NCBI RefSeq assembly: GCF_009600315.1
Contig: NZ_WIWC01000005.1
Coordinates: 119,997-183,996 of the forward strand
Direction: 5' to 3'
DNA length: 64,000 bases
Origin: Pseudomonas helleri
GTDB lineage: Bacteria; Pseudomonadota; Gammaproteobacteria; Pseudomonadales; Pseudomonadaceae
Under the pieces are notes generated by a model, which was not told where the DNA came from, ran no database searches, and was given only the letters and a program-made list of their open reading frames with translations. The translations under genes were made by a program, and so were the position numbers. Each line of letters opens with the position of its first letter. Position 1 is the stretch's first letter. Below are positions 26,610 to 35,883 of the stretch, in pieces.

Positions 26610-27809
26610 TTATGGCGTATCCGGGCGGTCAATCGTCAACTGCTGCAATTCCCGGGTGCTGCTGGCCATCGGCTGGCTGCGCCCTACCCACTCACCCGCC
26701 GTCGGCTGACCAGCACGTGAGATGCGGGCCATCAGTATGACTTCAGGAAAGTTGGACAGTTTCAATTGCGGCATCATCGCGTCCACATCGCCCAGCTCCA
26801 GGGTGATGGGCAAATCCGCCACGGTGACGCGTTTCACGGCCAAAGGCGCCGGTGGGCCCGATACCGCACGGGCGAAGATAAACACGCTGTCCCCCGGCAA
26901 AACGCTCGCTTTGGCTGCATCCGCAAGGTCCACGCTGACCTTGATCGAGGCCAGCGATTTGGGCGCTGCCTCTGTTTTTGCACCACTGGCCAGCAGTTGC
27001 TCACGGGCTTTTTCGATGCCGCCCTGCAAGGCCGCACGCGCCTGATCGCCTTCGGGCAGTTCATTCATCAAGCGCTGCCAATAACCGATCGCCTCTGCAA
27101 AGCGCTTGTCTTCAAAAGCGGCGATCCCCAGCAAGCCAAGACTGGCTACTTCTTTGGGATCAGCCTTCAAGGCTTCATCCGTCAGCGCCTGCGTCTTCTC
27201 GCTCCACTGCTTGTTGTCGGCAAAGTACTGCGCCTGCGCCCATTGGCCCAGCAGTTCAGGTTGACGACCGGCCAGCGTGGCGCTGCGTTCAAACACCCGG
27301 GCAGCATCGGCCGGGCGATTTTGGGCCATGTAGGCGCGTCCCAGAAAGTACCAGCCCTCTGCCGATTCAGGCTGCGCGGCGGCGGCACGCTCCAGACGCG
27401 ACACCATGTCCTCAAGGGACTGCGGCGGCTGTGAGAATTCTGCCGTCAGCTCAACCTTGTCGCTGGCGCCAAAATGCAGGTACAGGCCCAGACCCAACAC
27501 CGGGACCATCACCGCTGCGAACAAGGGCAACGCTTTGCCCAAACTCGACACCCGCGCCGGGGCCACACCTTCGGTGTCGGCCAATAATTCGCGCGCCGCT
27601 TCGGCACGGCCGTCTTCCAGCTGCTGCGGGGTCAACACGCCGTCATCGAACTGGGCCTGCAACTCGGCTTGACGTTCCTGATACAGCGCAACATTCAACG
27701 CGGTACGGTCTTCCTCACGCTGGGCACGGCGCCCGCGCAACAGCGGAATCAATAAGAAACTGAGGGCGATCAATAGCAGCAAACCGGCTGCGAGCCAGAA
27801 TTCAATCAT
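26610..27809 (-). CDS. ccmI: Cytochrome c maturation protein CcmI (CycH)
   Basis: An apocytochrome c chaperone that holds the CxxCH region for heme ligation. The 399-residue protein has two N-terminal membrane helices ([20 protein letters not shown], then [18 protein letters not shown]) around a cytosolic loop with a leucine-zipper-like stretch. A periplasmic TPR domain ([24 protein letters not shown], about residues 168-191) and a C-terminal beta domain follow. The start at 27809 overlaps the ccmH stop by 8 bases. Last gene of ccmABCDEFGHI. Confidence 0.93.
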   Translation of the reverse strand: MIEFWLAAGLLLLIALSFLLIPLLRGRRAQREEDRTALNVALYQERQAELQAQFDDGVLTPQQLEDGRAEAARELLADTEGVAPARVSSLGKALPLFAAVMVPVLGLGLYLHFGASDKVELTAEFSQPPQSLEDMVSRLERAAAAQPESAEGWYFLGRAYMAQNRPADAARVFERSATLAGRQPELLGQWAQAQYFADNKQWSEKTQALTDEALKADPKEVASLGLLGIAAFEDKRFAEAIGYWQRLMNELPEGDQARAALQGGIEKAREQLLASGAKTEAAPKSLASIKVSVDLADAAKASVLPGDSVFIFARAVSGPPAPLAVKRVTVADLPITLELGDVDAMMPQLKLSNFPEVILMARISRAGQPTAGEWVGRSQPMASSTRELQQLTIDRPDTP

Positions 27810-28278
27810 CTTGGTTTTTATCCAGCAAAGCGGCGAGGCGCTGACGCTCCTCGGCAGAAAGGGAGTCCGCACCGTCGGCCTGGGTAACCCGTCGACGGCG
27901 CCCGACGATGACTGCGATCAACACCAGTCCGCCCACCAGCAAGGCCAGCGGGCCAAACCACAGCACGGCGGTTTTGCCGGTCAGGGCCGGTTTGTAACGC
28001 ACAAAGTCACCATAGCGATCGACCATAAAGTCGATGATCTGCTGGTTACTTTTGCCTTCACCGAGCATGCGGTAGATCTCGCGGCGCAAGTCGGTGGCAA
28101 TCGGCGCGTTGGAGTCGGCAATGTCCTGATTCTGGCACTTGGGACAGCGCAGTTCCTGTGTCAACTCACGAAAGCGCGCGCGCTCGGCGTCATCGGCGAA
28201 CTCATAGGTGTCGATGGCCGCATGGGCCGCGCCGGCCAGCGTGAAACCCAATGCAACAGCGGCTAACCAACGCTTCAT
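27802..28278 (-). CDS. ccmH: Cytochrome c maturation protein CcmH
   Basis: A thiol reductant for apocytochrome c in the periplasm. The 158-residue protein has a signal peptide ending AGAAHAA, then the redox motif [15 protein letters not shown] (CxxC near residues 44-47), [16 protein letters not shown] and one C-terminal membrane helix ([20 protein letters not shown]). It overlaps ccmG by ATGA and ccmI by 8 bases. Confidence 0.95.
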   Translation of the reverse strand: MKRWLAAVALGFTLAGAAHAAIDTYEFADDAERARFRELTQELRCPKCQNQDIADSNAPIATDLRREIYRMLGEGKSNQQIIDFMVDRYGDFVRYKPALTGKTAVLWFGPLALLVGGLVLIAVIVGRRRRVTQADGADSLSAEERQRLAALLDKNQDD

Positions 28279-28811
28279 GGCCGGGCCTCGTCAACCAGCG
28301 CCTGATAACGGCTGGCCAGTTGCTCGCGCCAGACCGTTTCATCGATAACACCGACAAATTTGTGACGAATCACGCCGTTGCTGTCGATCAGAAAGGTTTC
28401 AGGGGCACCGTACACGCCGAGGTTCAAGCCTAACGAACCGTCAGCGTCATTGATGTCCAGTTGATAGGGGTTATGGAAGTCCTTGAGCCACTTCTTTGCA
28501 TCGGCATTGACGTCTTTGTAGTTCACGCCATAAATCACCACGCCCTGCTCGGCCAGCTTGGTCAGCACCGGGTGCTCGACCCGGCACGAAATACACCAGG
28601 TGGCCCAAACGTTAACCATCGCCGGTTTGCCCTTGAGGTCGGCTTCGGTAAGGGTCTTGTCGCCCTCCACCGACGGCAGGCTGAACGCCGGGAACGGTTT
28701 GTCGATCATCGCTGACGGCAACTCGGTCGGGTCCAGGTACAAGCCTTTGTAAAGAAACCACGCCATGCCCAAAAACACGGCCAGCGGAATCAGCATCAAC
28801 CAGCGTTTCAT
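28275..28811 (-). CDS. ccmG: Thiol:disulfide interchange protein CcmG/DsbE
   Basis: A membrane-anchored periplasmic thioredoxin-like reductant. 178 residues: an N-terminal anchor (WLMLIPLAVFLGMAWFLY), then PFPAF-type strand, and the active site VNVWATWCISCRVEHP with CxxC near residues 82-85. The cis-proline loop is GAPETFLID. Starts on an ATGA overlap with the ccmF stop. Confidence 0.95.
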   Translation of the reverse strand: MKRWLMLIPLAVFLGMAWFLYKGLYLDPTELPSAMIDKPFPAFSLPSVEGDKTLTEADLKGKPAMVNVWATWCISCRVEHPVLTKLAEQGVVIYGVNYKDVNADAKKWLKDFHNPYQLDINDADGSLGLNLGVYGAPETFLIDSNGVIRHKFVGVIDETVWREQLASRYQALVDEARP

Positions 28812-30796
28812 ACAGCGGCTCCCGTCATGCCCAGCGCATCACGCACGCGGCTTTTCACCTTGACCCGATAACGACGGTCCATCGCGGCCAGCAACCCGCC
28901 AAAGCCCGTCAGCAAACCGCCGAACCAGATCCAGCGAACAAAGGGTTTTACATGCACCCGCACCGCCCACGCGCCGTCACCCAAAGGCTCACCCAATGCC
29001 ACATAGAGGTCACGGGTGAAACCTGCGTCGATGCCGGCTTCGGTCATCATGGAATTTTGCACGGTGTACAAGCGCTTCTCCGGGTGCAGCACGCTGACTT
29101 CCTTGCCGTTGCGGATGACCCGCACCGTGCCTTTATCGGAGGTAAAGTTCGGCCCCTCGAAGTGCTGTGCGCCGTCGAAAATAAAGTGATAACCGCCCAG
29201 TTCCATCGACTCGCCCGGCGCCAGACGCAAATCACGCTCGGCACTGTTCTGGCTCGACAACACCACGCCCAGCGCGCAGATCGCGATGCCCAGGTGGGCA
29301 ATCTGCATGCCCCAATAACTGCGGGTCAGGCTGCGCAGCCCTTTGACCAAGCCTTTGTGACGGGTTTTGTCGCCAATGTCGCGCACCCCGGCCAACAGCA
29401 CCCACGCCGCCAGCATAAAGGTGGCTAACACCGCCCAGTTGAAATCGCCCCACGCCACACCCGCAATCACGGCGAGTGCCGCACTGCCCAGCAACACCGG
29501 AGTCAGCATGCTCAGCAACCATTTGACCGGGGTGTCTTTCCAGCGCACCAGCACACCCACCGCCATGACCATCATCAACAGGGCCATCAACGGGATAAAC
29601 AACGCATTGAAGTACGGCGGGCCGACCGACATTTTGGCGCCGCTGATGGCGTCCAGAATCAACGGATACAAGGTGCCCAGCAAAATCATTGACGCGGCCA
29701 CGACCAGAATCAGGTTGTTGCCCAGCAGCAAAGTCTCACGCGACCACAGCTTGAAGCTGACGTGGCTCTTGACCACAGGCGCACGCAGCGCAAACAGGGT
29801 CAGTGAACCGCCCACCACAAACAGCAGGAAGATCAGGATAAACACGCCGCGCTCCGGGTCGGAGGCAAAGGCATGCACCGACGTCAGCACCCCCGAACGC
29901 ACCAGAAAAGTGCCCAGCAAGCTGAGTGAAAACGCGGCAATGGCCAGTAACACCGTCCAGCTTTTGAACACGCCGCGTTTTTCCGTGACCGCCAGCGAGT
30001 GAATCAGCGCAGTGCCCACCAGCCACGGCATGAAAGAGGCGTTTTCGACCGGGTCCCAGAACCACCAGCCGCCCCAGCCCAGTTCGTAGTACGCCCACCA
30101 CGAACCCAAGGTGATGCCGATGCCGAGAAAGGCCCAGGCGACGATGGTCCAGGGGCGCGACCAGCGGGCCCATGCCGCATCCAGTCGTCCCCCGAGCAAG
30201 GCGGCGATGGCAAAGGCAAAGGCCACCGAGAAGCCGACATAGCCCATGTACAACATGGGCGGGTGAACGATCAGGCCAATGTCCTGCAAGAGCGGGTTAA
30301 GGTCATTGCCGTTCGCAGGAATTTGCGGCAACAGGCGCGCAAAAGGATTTGACGTGACGATCAAAAACAGCAAAAAGCCGATACTGATCATGCCCATGAT
30401 CGCCAGTACCCGCGCCAGCATCACCTGCGGCAATTGCCGCGAAAAGATCGACACGGCAAAGGTCCAGCCACCCAGAATCATCGCCCACAACAGCAACGAG
30501 CCTTCGTGAGCGCCCCACACGGCACTGAATTTGTAGTACCACGGCAGCGCGCTGTTGGAGTTGCTGGCGACGTACCGGACCGAAAAATCATCGGTCATGA
30601 ACGCGTAGGTCAGGCAACCGAACGCAAACAGCAAGAAGGCGAATTGGCCCCAGGCCGCAGGTTGCGCCAGGCTCATCCATAATTTGTCGCCGCGCCAGGC
30701 GCCCAGCAGGGGCACGGTGGCCTGCACGATGGCAAAGCACAGGGCCAGAATCATGGCCAATTGGCCCAATTCAGGAACGATCAATCCAAACGTCAT
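28808..30796 (-). CDS. ccmF: Heme lyase subunit CcmF
   Basis: The core of the cytochrome c heme lyase, a polytopic inner-membrane protein. 662 residues with about 15 membrane segments. The tryptophan-rich WWD domain GWGGWWFWDPVENASFMPWL is near residues 230-250. Conserved histidines flank it (for example VHPPMLYMGYVG). The ATG at 30796 shares its A with the ccmE stop (TGATG); the extra GTG just upstream is not needed. Confidence 0.96.
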   Translation of the reverse strand: MTFGLIVPELGQLAMILALCFAIVQATVPLLGAWRGDKLWMSLAQPAAWGQFAFLLFAFGCLTYAFMTDDFSVRYVASNSNSALPWYYKFSAVWGAHEGSLLLWAMILGGWTFAVSIFSRQLPQVMLARVLAIMGMISIGFLLFLIVTSNPFARLLPQIPANGNDLNPLLQDIGLIVHPPMLYMGYVGFSVAFAFAIAALLGGRLDAAWARWSRPWTIVAWAFLGIGITLGSWWAYYELGWGGWWFWDPVENASFMPWLVGTALIHSLAVTEKRGVFKSWTVLLAIAAFSLSLLGTFLVRSGVLTSVHAFASDPERGVFILIFLLFVVGGSLTLFALRAPVVKSHVSFKLWSRETLLLGNNLILVVAASMILLGTLYPLILDAISGAKMSVGPPYFNALFIPLMALLMMVMAVGVLVRWKDTPVKWLLSMLTPVLLGSAALAVIAGVAWGDFNWAVLATFMLAAWVLLAGVRDIGDKTRHKGLVKGLRSLTRSYWGMQIAHLGIAICALGVVLSSQNSAERDLRLAPGESMELGGYHFIFDGAQHFEGPNFTSDKGTVRVIRNGKEVSVLHPEKRLYTVQNSMMTEAGIDAGFTRDLYVALGEPLGDGAWAVRVHVKPFVRWIWFGGLLTGFGGLLAAMDRRYRVKVKSRVRDALGMTGAAV

Positions 30797-31254
30797 CACT
30801 TAACCTCTTGGGTCGGTGCAGGTGCCGACTGGCCACTTTCTTTGAGTGCCTTGGTGACTTCGGGCGGCATGTACTTTTCGTCATGCTTGGCCAGCACTTC
30901 GTCGGCCACCACCACGCCTTGAGCATTAAGCTTGCCCAACGCCACGATGCCCTGCCCTTCACGGAACAGGTCGGGCAGGATGCCGCGATACTGAATAGTC
31001 ACCGACTTGTTGAAGTCCGTGACCACGAACTCGACATCCAGCGAATCCCCGGAGCGTTTCAGCGACCCGGCCTGCACCATGCCGCCTGCGCGGATTCGCG
31101 TGTCCAATGGCGCTTCGCCATTGGCAATCTGAGTCGGGGTGTAGAACAGGTTGATGTTCTGTTGCAAGGCACTCAACGCCAGCGCTACAGCAGCACCGAC
31201 GCCGAGCAGAACAGCCAGAATGATGATCAGACGTTTTTTGCGCAGCGGGTTCAC
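30796..31254 (-). CDS. ccmE: Heme chaperone CcmE
   Basis: Binds heme covalently in the periplasm and hands it to CcmF. 152 residues: N-terminal basic [16 protein letters not shown] anchor, an OB-fold with [18 protein letters not shown] and [27 protein letters not shown] in outline. The heme-linking His is in [10 protein letters not shown]. The start is a GTG at 31254, overlapping the ccmD stop by four bases (GTGA). A longer frame to 31353 runs through ccmD in another frame and is rejected. Confidence 0.95.
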   Translation of the reverse strand: MNPLRKKRLIIILAVLLGVGAAVALALSALQQNINLFYTPTQIANGEAPLDTRIRAGGMVQAGSLKRSGDSLDVEFVVTDFNKSVTIQYRGILPDLFREGQGIVALGKLNAQGVVVADEVLAKHDEKYMPPEVTKALKESGQSAPAPTQEVK

Positions 31255-31427
31255 TTCGCGCTCTCCCGGCGCAGACGACGCGCCTCTTGTTGCAGATACC
31301 GACGGCGCGCCAGCACCGGCAGCGCCACGTTCAAAGCCAGCACCGCCAGGCAAATGCCATAGGCCGACCAGACATACAGCGCATGTTGGCCCATGGCCAA
31401 AAAGTCGCCCAAAGAATCAAAGCTCAT
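31251..31427 (-). CDS. ccmD: Heme exporter accessory protein CcmD
   Basis: A 58-residue single-span protein that helps release holo-CcmE from the CcmABC complex. It begins [19 protein letters not shown], carries one membrane helix (about residues 18-40, ending NVALPVLA) and ends in a basic helix [18 protein letters not shown]. The W-x-x-Y region (YVWSAYG) is typical. The ATG overlaps the ccmC stop (ATGA, 31424-31427) and the TGA overlaps the ccmE GTG start. Its position between ccmC and ccmE confirms the call despite its size. Confidence 0.93.
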   Translation of the reverse strand: MSFDSLGDFLAMGQHALYVWSAYGICLAVLALNVALPVLARRRYLQQEARRLRRESAK

Positions 31428-32179
31428 CGCGTGCTCTCCAGCGCGTTCAACACCTCAGCCTTTGCCCAGCTGCTGCGGGCTTCGCGCTTGAGCACCTCAA
31501 GGCGCATGCGCAACAGCAGCACCACGCCAAAGAAGCAGTAAAAGCCAATGACGGTCAGCAGCAAGGGCAGCCACATGTCCACCGGCATCGCGGGCTTTTC
31601 GGTCAGAGTAAAAGTGGCGCCCTGATGCAGGGTGTTCCACCACTCCACGGAGTATTTGATGATCGGGATATTGATCACCCCGACTATCGCCAGCACCGCA
31701 CAGGCCTTGGCGGCGCTGTCACGGTTGCTGATGGCGTTGCCCAAGGCAATCAGGCCGAAGTACAGAAACAGCAGAATCAGCATTGAGGTCAGGCGTGCGT
31801 CCCAGACCCACCACGCGCCCCAGGTCGGCTTGCCCCAGATGGCCCCGGTGATCAGTGCCACGGCCGTCATCCAGGCACCAATGGGCGCAGCGCTTTGCAG
31901 GGCGATGTCGGCCATTTTCATCTTCCAGACCAACCCCACGACCCCGCACACGGCCAGCATGACGTAGCAGGACTGCGCCAGCATGGCCGCAGGAACGTGG
32001 ATATAAATAATTCGGAAACTGTTGCCTTGTTGGTAGTCAGGTGGTGCAAACGCCAGCCCCCAGACAACCCCGCAGCCGATCAGCAACACGGCGGCAGCGC
32101 TTAACCACGGCAACAGCCGCCCACTGATGGCATAAAACCATTTAGGCGAGCCGAGTTTGTGAAACCAAGTCCAGTTCAT
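31424..32179 (-). CDS. ccmC: Heme exporter protein CcmC
   Basis: An inner-membrane heme-handling protein that loads heme on CcmE. 251 residues, six membrane helices, and the periplasmic WWD motif [19 protein letters not shown] near residues 120-138. Histidines lie in [10 protein letters not shown] and [11 protein letters not shown]. Starts [14 protein letters not shown]; a GTG one codon earlier is an alternative. It follows ccmB after 88 bases, the only real gap within the operon. Confidence 0.95.
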   Translation of the reverse strand: MNWTWFHKLGSPKWFYAISGRLLPWLSAAAVLLIGCGVVWGLAFAPPDYQQGNSFRIIYIHVPAAMLAQSCYVMLAVCGVVGLVWKMKMADIALQSAAPIGAWMTAVALITGAIWGKPTWGAWWVWDARLTSMLILLFLYFGLIALGNAISNRDSAAKACAVLAIVGVINIPIIKYSVEWWNTLHQGATFTLTEKPAMPVDMWLPLLLTVIGFYCFFGVVLLLRMRLEVLKREARSSWAKAEVLNALESTR

Positions 32180-32267
32180 CACGCTGTTTCCATCACGGTG
32201 CCGGTCACAACAGCTTGAGTGCCGTGCCAGCCAGGGTCTTTACTGGCCTGTGTAGGGCCAGACCTCA

Positions 32268-32936
32268 TTATTCGCCGATGCTGATTTTCAGCCCGGCCGC
32301 TATAGCAAAAGGTGTCAAGGTTACGGCCAAGGCAGTCAAACTGCCCAGCCACAACAAATATCCGGTCGCAGGCATGCCTTGCAATGCCGCCTGCAAGGCG
32401 CCACTGCCGAGAATCAGCACCGGAATATAAAGAGGCAAAATCAGTAGCGCCAGCAATAGCCCGCCACGTTTGAGGCCCACGGTCAACGCAGCACCCACGG
32501 CACCGAGCAAACTGAGCACCGGGGTGCCCAGCAGCAGCGACACCAGCAGTACCGGCAGGCAGTCCACCGGCAGCCCCAGCATCAACGCCAGCAACGGTGA
32601 AAGGATCACCAGTGCCAGACCGGAAAACGCCCAATGCGCCAGCACTTTGGCCATTACCAGCAGAGCCAGCGGATGTGGCGACAACACCCACTGTTCGAGT
32701 GAGCCGTCTTCAAAATCACTGCGAAAAAGCCCGTCCAGCGAGAGCAACACCGATAACAGGGCCGCAACCCACAGCAGCCCCGGAGACAAGGTTTTCAACA
32801 GCTGTGTTTCGGGCCCGACCGCCAGTGGAAACAAGGCGATCACCAGCGCAAAAAACACCAGCGGATTGAGCAGCTCAGCCGGGCGGCGAAACAACAGGCG
32901 CGCTTCACGCGCCACTAAGGTGGCGAACACATTCAT
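32268..32936 (-). CDS. ccmB: ABC transporter permease CcmB
   Basis: The membrane subunit of the CcmAB ATPase complex that drives release of holo-CcmE. 222 residues with six hydrophobic helices; [21 protein letters not shown] opens the protein and [23 protein letters not shown] is the family core. The start at 32936 overlaps the ccmA stop by ATGA. Confidence 0.95.
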   Translation of the reverse strand: MNVFATLVAREARLLFRRPAELLNPLVFFALVIALFPLAVGPETQLLKTLSPGLLWVAALLSVLLSLDGLFRSDFEDGSLEQWVLSPHPLALLVMAKVLAHWAFSGLALVILSPLLALMLGLPVDCLPVLLVSLLLGTPVLSLLGAVGAALTVGLKRGGLLLALLILPLYIPVLILGSGALQAALQGMPATGYLLWLGSLTALAVTLTPFAIAAGLKISIGE

Positions 32937-33556
32937 GGTGCCCAACGCCCAAGGTCAAGGTCGCGATAACCGGGCGGTGTGCGGCTCAAGGTGTGGTGGG
33001 TGGTCAACACCACCGCGCCGCCGCGCTCGCAATGGCTGGCCAGATGTTCTTCAAGCTCGGCTACGCCCTGCTTGTCGAGGGCGGTAAAGGGCTCGTCGAG
33101 AATCCACAGCGGGGGGCTGTCCAGAAATAAACGGGCCAGAGCAACGCGACGCTGCTGACCGGCCGACAAGGTGTGGCACGGCACATCTTCAAAACCCTTG
33201 AGGCCAACGCTGGCCAAGGCTGCCCAAATAGCCTCACGGGAGGCAGGCCGATGCAAGGCACACAACCAGGCGAGATTTTCCTCAGCACTGAGCAAATCCT
33301 TGATGCCGGCCGCGTGACCAATCCACAGCAGGTGGCGGCCCTGCCCCTCAAGCACTTCGCCTTTGAGGCGCACTTCGCCCGCAGTGGGCTGCATCAGGCC
33401 CGCCAATACACGCAGCAGGCTGGTTTTGCCGCTGCCATTGGGGCCACTGATTTGCAGCATGTCGCCACTGGCAAGATGCAGGTCGAGATGTTCGAACAAC
33501 ATCCGCCAGTCACGCTCACACGCGAGCGCTACGGCGTCTAGAAGAGGGCTGGTCAC
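32933..33556 (-). CDS. ccmA: ABC transporter ATPase CcmA
   Basis: The ATP-binding subunit of CcmAB. 207 residues with Walker [10 protein letters not shown] (near residue 37), signature [14 protein letters not shown] and Walker [14 protein letters not shown], then the switch His in TTHHTLS. The GTG at 33556 ([11 protein letters not shown]) with a GAAGG upstream is chosen over a TTG at 33580. First gene of the ccm operon; divergent from the fliK-like gene across 190 bases in which no clear regulatory site was recognised. Confidence 0.95.
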   Translation of the reverse strand: MTSPLLDAVALACERDWRMLFEHLDLHLASGDMLQISGPNGSGKTSLLRVLAGLMQPTAGEVRLKGEVLEGQGRHLLWIGHAAGIKDLLSAEENLAWLCALHRPASREAIWAALASVGLKGFEDVPCHTLSAGQQRRVALARLFLDSPPLWILDEPFTALDKQGVAELEEHLASHCERGGAVVLTTHHTLSRTPPGYRDLDLGRWAP

Positions 33557-33747
33557 GTAATTGAGGCCTTCACGGTTCAAGTCGGCTCAGGCGCGGCCGT
33601 TAAAGTGATGCAGGATAAATGCATTTGCGGCCTGTTTCAGAGAGCTGGATCAAACATTTGTAATGTTTTCACAGGCTTCAAGGGACGGGGCGGGATTATA
33701 CATGCCATGTCCTACATAAATGAGGGCATTTTCGACAGGTTGTAACG

Positions 33748-35319
33748 ATGAAAAGCGACATAACTATTCCGCCCATCCTACCTGCCAATCCGGCCAGTGT
33801 CCGCCCCGGAGTCGCCAGCGCGCAGGTGCTCAAGCTGTTGTCTCCCCTGGACGGGCTGATCAGCCCCGGGCAAAGCGCTCAAGCACAGGTGCTGTCGCTG
33901 AAACAAGGCGATGCCAGCTTTCAACTGTTGCTTAAACTGACCCTCGATAGCGGGCGTCAGACCAACGTGCAGGTCAGCAGTCTGCAACCCTTCGCGCTGG
34001 GTACGTTGTTGAACGTCAGCCAGTCTTCAGCAGGCAGCCTTGCTATCAGCATTCAACAGGCCCTGAGCAGCGCCGCCGCCCCGCTCAGCCGCCTTGACCT
34101 GCAACAAGTACCGGCGGGAACGCTGCTGCAAGGCAAAGTGCTGAGCACCCAAGTGCTGGCCCAGACTGCCGCGCAACCGACGGTTTATCGTTCACTGGTC
34201 AGCGTGCTCAACAGCGCCCTGAGCACCCGCACCTTGACGCTGGACAGTGCGCAACCGTTGCGGGTGGGCAGCTTGTTGAGCGCACAGGTTGAAGATGCAC
34301 ACACCTTGAATTTTGTCCCGCTCAGCGGTCGACAAGATCAACTGGCACTGGCGCAACAACTGGCTGCCCAGCAAAGCCGTCAAGGCTCACTGCAAGGGTT
34401 GCTTAATGCCCTGCAAAAACTTGCACCCGGCGGCGACCTGCCCGCCCCGCTGCGTGCTTCGATCGATACGTTGCTGGCCGGCTTACCGACTGCACCCCAA
34501 TTGAGTTCACCCGACACCCTGAAAACCGCCTTGCTCAACAGCGGCGCATTTCTGGAAGCCAACCTGCTCAATGGCCAGACCCAAACGCTGACCCCGGACA
34601 TGAAAGCGACCTTGCTGCGCCTGATTGCACAAATAATGCCCGGCCTGCCCGCCAACCCCAACTTCAACCCCGGCATCGCCGCCAGCACGCAGGCCCAAGC
34701 CATGCCAACTTTTGTGCGCAACGCGCTGGGCATGCTTGGACAGGTCAGTGCCAAACCGCAAACCGGTGGCTTTCCGTTGCCATCCCGTACGCTGCACAGT
34801 GGTGACGGCGAAGACAGCCTGGAAAATTTACTCAAGCTGGCGGCCGCCGCTCTTTCGCGCCTGCAAAGTCACCAATTGTCCAGCCTGGAGCAAAGCGGTC
34901 GCAGCGCTGAAGGCAACCTGCTCACCACGTGGCAGCTGGAAATACCGATGCGCAATGCCCATGACATCGTCCCGTTGCAGGTCAAGTTCCAACGCGAAGA
35001 CCCGCCTGAAAAAGAGACAGCGGACAGCCCTGAAACCCGCACCATCAAAGATCAGCTGTGGCGCGTTGAATTGGCTTTCGACCTGACGCCGCTGGGGCCG
35101 CTGCACGTGCAAGCCCAACTGATTCGCGGAAGTCTGTCAGGGCAGTTGTGGGCTGAGCGCGTCTATACCGCCGAACTCATCGCCAGCCAATTGGGGCATT
35201 TACGACAACGTTTGAGTGATGCGGGATTGAGCGTGACCGATCTCGATTGCCATCTCGGCACCCCACCGCAAGGTGGTCATACCCCATTGGAACAACGCTG
35301 GGTGGACGAAACCGCATGA
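33748..35319 (+). CDS. FliK-like flagellar hook-length control domain protein
   Basis: A 523-residue protein rich in Gln, Leu and Ser with a low-complexity N-terminus and middle, and a FliK C-terminal-type domain (about residues 400-490: LTTWQLEIPMRNAHDIVPLQVKF, LAFDLTPLGPLHVQAQLI and LWAERVYTAELI in outline). FliK proteins measure hook length and switch FlhB specificity. A second, canonical fliK is usually upstream of fliL in Pseudomonas, so this is probably a paralogue. The next gene, an FlhB C-terminal homologue, starts on an ATGA overlap, linking the two functionally. Confidence 0.8.
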   Translation: MKSDITIPPILPANPASVRPGVASAQVLKLLSPLDGLISPGQSAQAQVLSLKQGDASFQLLLKLTLDSGRQTNVQVSSLQPFALGTLLNVSQSSAGSLAISIQQALSSAAAPLSRLDLQQVPAGTLLQGKVLSTQVLAQTAAQPTVYRSLVSVLNSALSTRTLTLDSAQPLRVGSLLSAQVEDAHTLNFVPLSGRQDQLALAQQLAAQQSRQGSLQGLLNALQKLAPGGDLPAPLRASIDTLLAGLPTAPQLSSPDTLKTALLNSGAFLEANLLNGQTQTLTPDMKATLLRLIAQIMPGLPANPNFNPGIAASTQAQAMPTFVRNALGMLGQVSAKPQTGGFPLPSRTLHSGDGEDSLENLLKLAAAALSRLQSHQLSSLEQSGRSAEGNLLTTWQLEIPMRNAHDIVPLQVKFQREDPPEKETADSPETRTIKDQLWRVELAFDLTPLGPLHVQAQLIRGSLSGQLWAERVYTAELIASQLGHLRQRLSDAGLSVTDLDCHLGTPPQGGHTPLEQRWVDETA

Positions 35320-35633
35320 CCACACAACCCGAACCGCGTCAGGCCATTGCGCTTAAATACGACGGTAAACAAGCGCCCACGTTGACTGCCAAAGGCGACG
35401 ACGCTCTGGCTGAGGCGATTTTGCAACTGGCGCGCGAGCACGAAGTGCCGATTTACGAAAACGCCGAACTGGTGAAATTATTAGCCCGGATGGAGCTGGG
35501 CGACAGCATCCCGCAGGAGTTGTATCGGACACTGGCTGAAATCATCGCCTTCGCCTGGCAACTGAAGGGCAAATTCCCGCAAGGCTTTGACCCCGATGAA
35601 CAGCCCGTGGAGCGCGACATCACCCCAGGCTAA
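35316..35633 (+). CDS. FlhB C-terminal-domain homologue (FlhX-like)
   Basis: A 105-residue protein equal to the cytoplasmic switch domain of FlhB/EscU without membrane segments. It contains RQAIALKYDGKQAPTLTAKG, EHEVPIYENAELVKLLARMELG and IPQELYRTLAEIIAFAWQL. The NPTH autocleavage motif of full FlhB is absent. Such proteins can partly replace the FlhB C-terminal part in export. The ATG overlaps the FliK-like stop. A hairpin with TTTT follows, ending the transcript. Confidence 0.88.
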   Translation: MTTQPEPRQAIALKYDGKQAPTLTAKGDDALAEAILQLAREHEVPIYENAELVKLLARMELGDSIPQELYRTLAEIIAFAWQLKGKFPQGFDPDEQPVERDITPG

Positions 35634-35653
35634 CGCCCTTGAACAGCCATAGA

Positions 35654-35690
35654 GCACGCGGTGCTTCACCGCACTTTAAAGCGTGCTTTT
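35654..35690 (+). terminator. Terminator-like hairpin after flhX
   Basis: GCACGC (35654-35659) pairs with GCGTGC (35681-35686) around a nested GCGGTG/CACCGC stem, followed by TTTT. It separates flhX from the inserted cluster. Confidence 0.6.
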
Positions 35691-35755
35691 GGCTTCTGAT
35701 AAACACAACCACACAGACTTCCAATTACAGCCATCGATAAAAACGAATAAGTTAT

Positions 35756-35792
35756 GTAGGAGTATTCTTCAAACTCTAGGGATTAGTCCTAC
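35756..35792. promoter_or_regulatory. Imperfect palindrome upstream of the cluster promoter
   Basis: Outer arms GTAGGA (35756-35761) and TCCTAC (35787-35792), with inner TAGG...CCTA pairing around GGGATTAGTCC. It lies just upstream of the -35 candidate and could be an activator site. If transcribed, it could also present GGA motifs for RsmA/CsrA. Confidence 0.4.
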
Positions 35793-35803
35793 GCGCCTTT
35801 AAA

Positions 35804-35831
35804 TTGCACTTATATATAGACCCACTATAAC
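35804..35831 (+). promoter_or_regulatory. Sigma-70-type promoter candidate of the GGT-ribE cluster
   Basis: TTGCAC (35804-35809) and TATAAC (35826-35831) are 16 bases apart in an AT-rich stretch. The start site would be near 35838, giving a leader of about 45 bases before the first gene. Confidence 0.5.
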
Positions 35832-35848
35832 TAAAACACCTTCAAGCA

Positions 35849-35865
35849 ATGGCTCACCCAGCCAT
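35849..35865 (+). promoter_or_regulatory. Leader hairpin before the cluster's ribosome site
   Basis: ATGGCT pairs with AGCCAT around a CACCC loop, 8 bases before GAGG (35873-35876), the ribosome site of the first gene. It could influence translation initiation. Confidence 0.45.
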
Positions 35866-35883
35866 CCATCGCGAGGCCGCTTT

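Noticed and set aside
30796..31353. Longer CcmE starting at 31353
   Set aside because: The extra 33 codons overlap ccmD in another frame; the GTG at 31254 overlaps the ccmD stop as expected.
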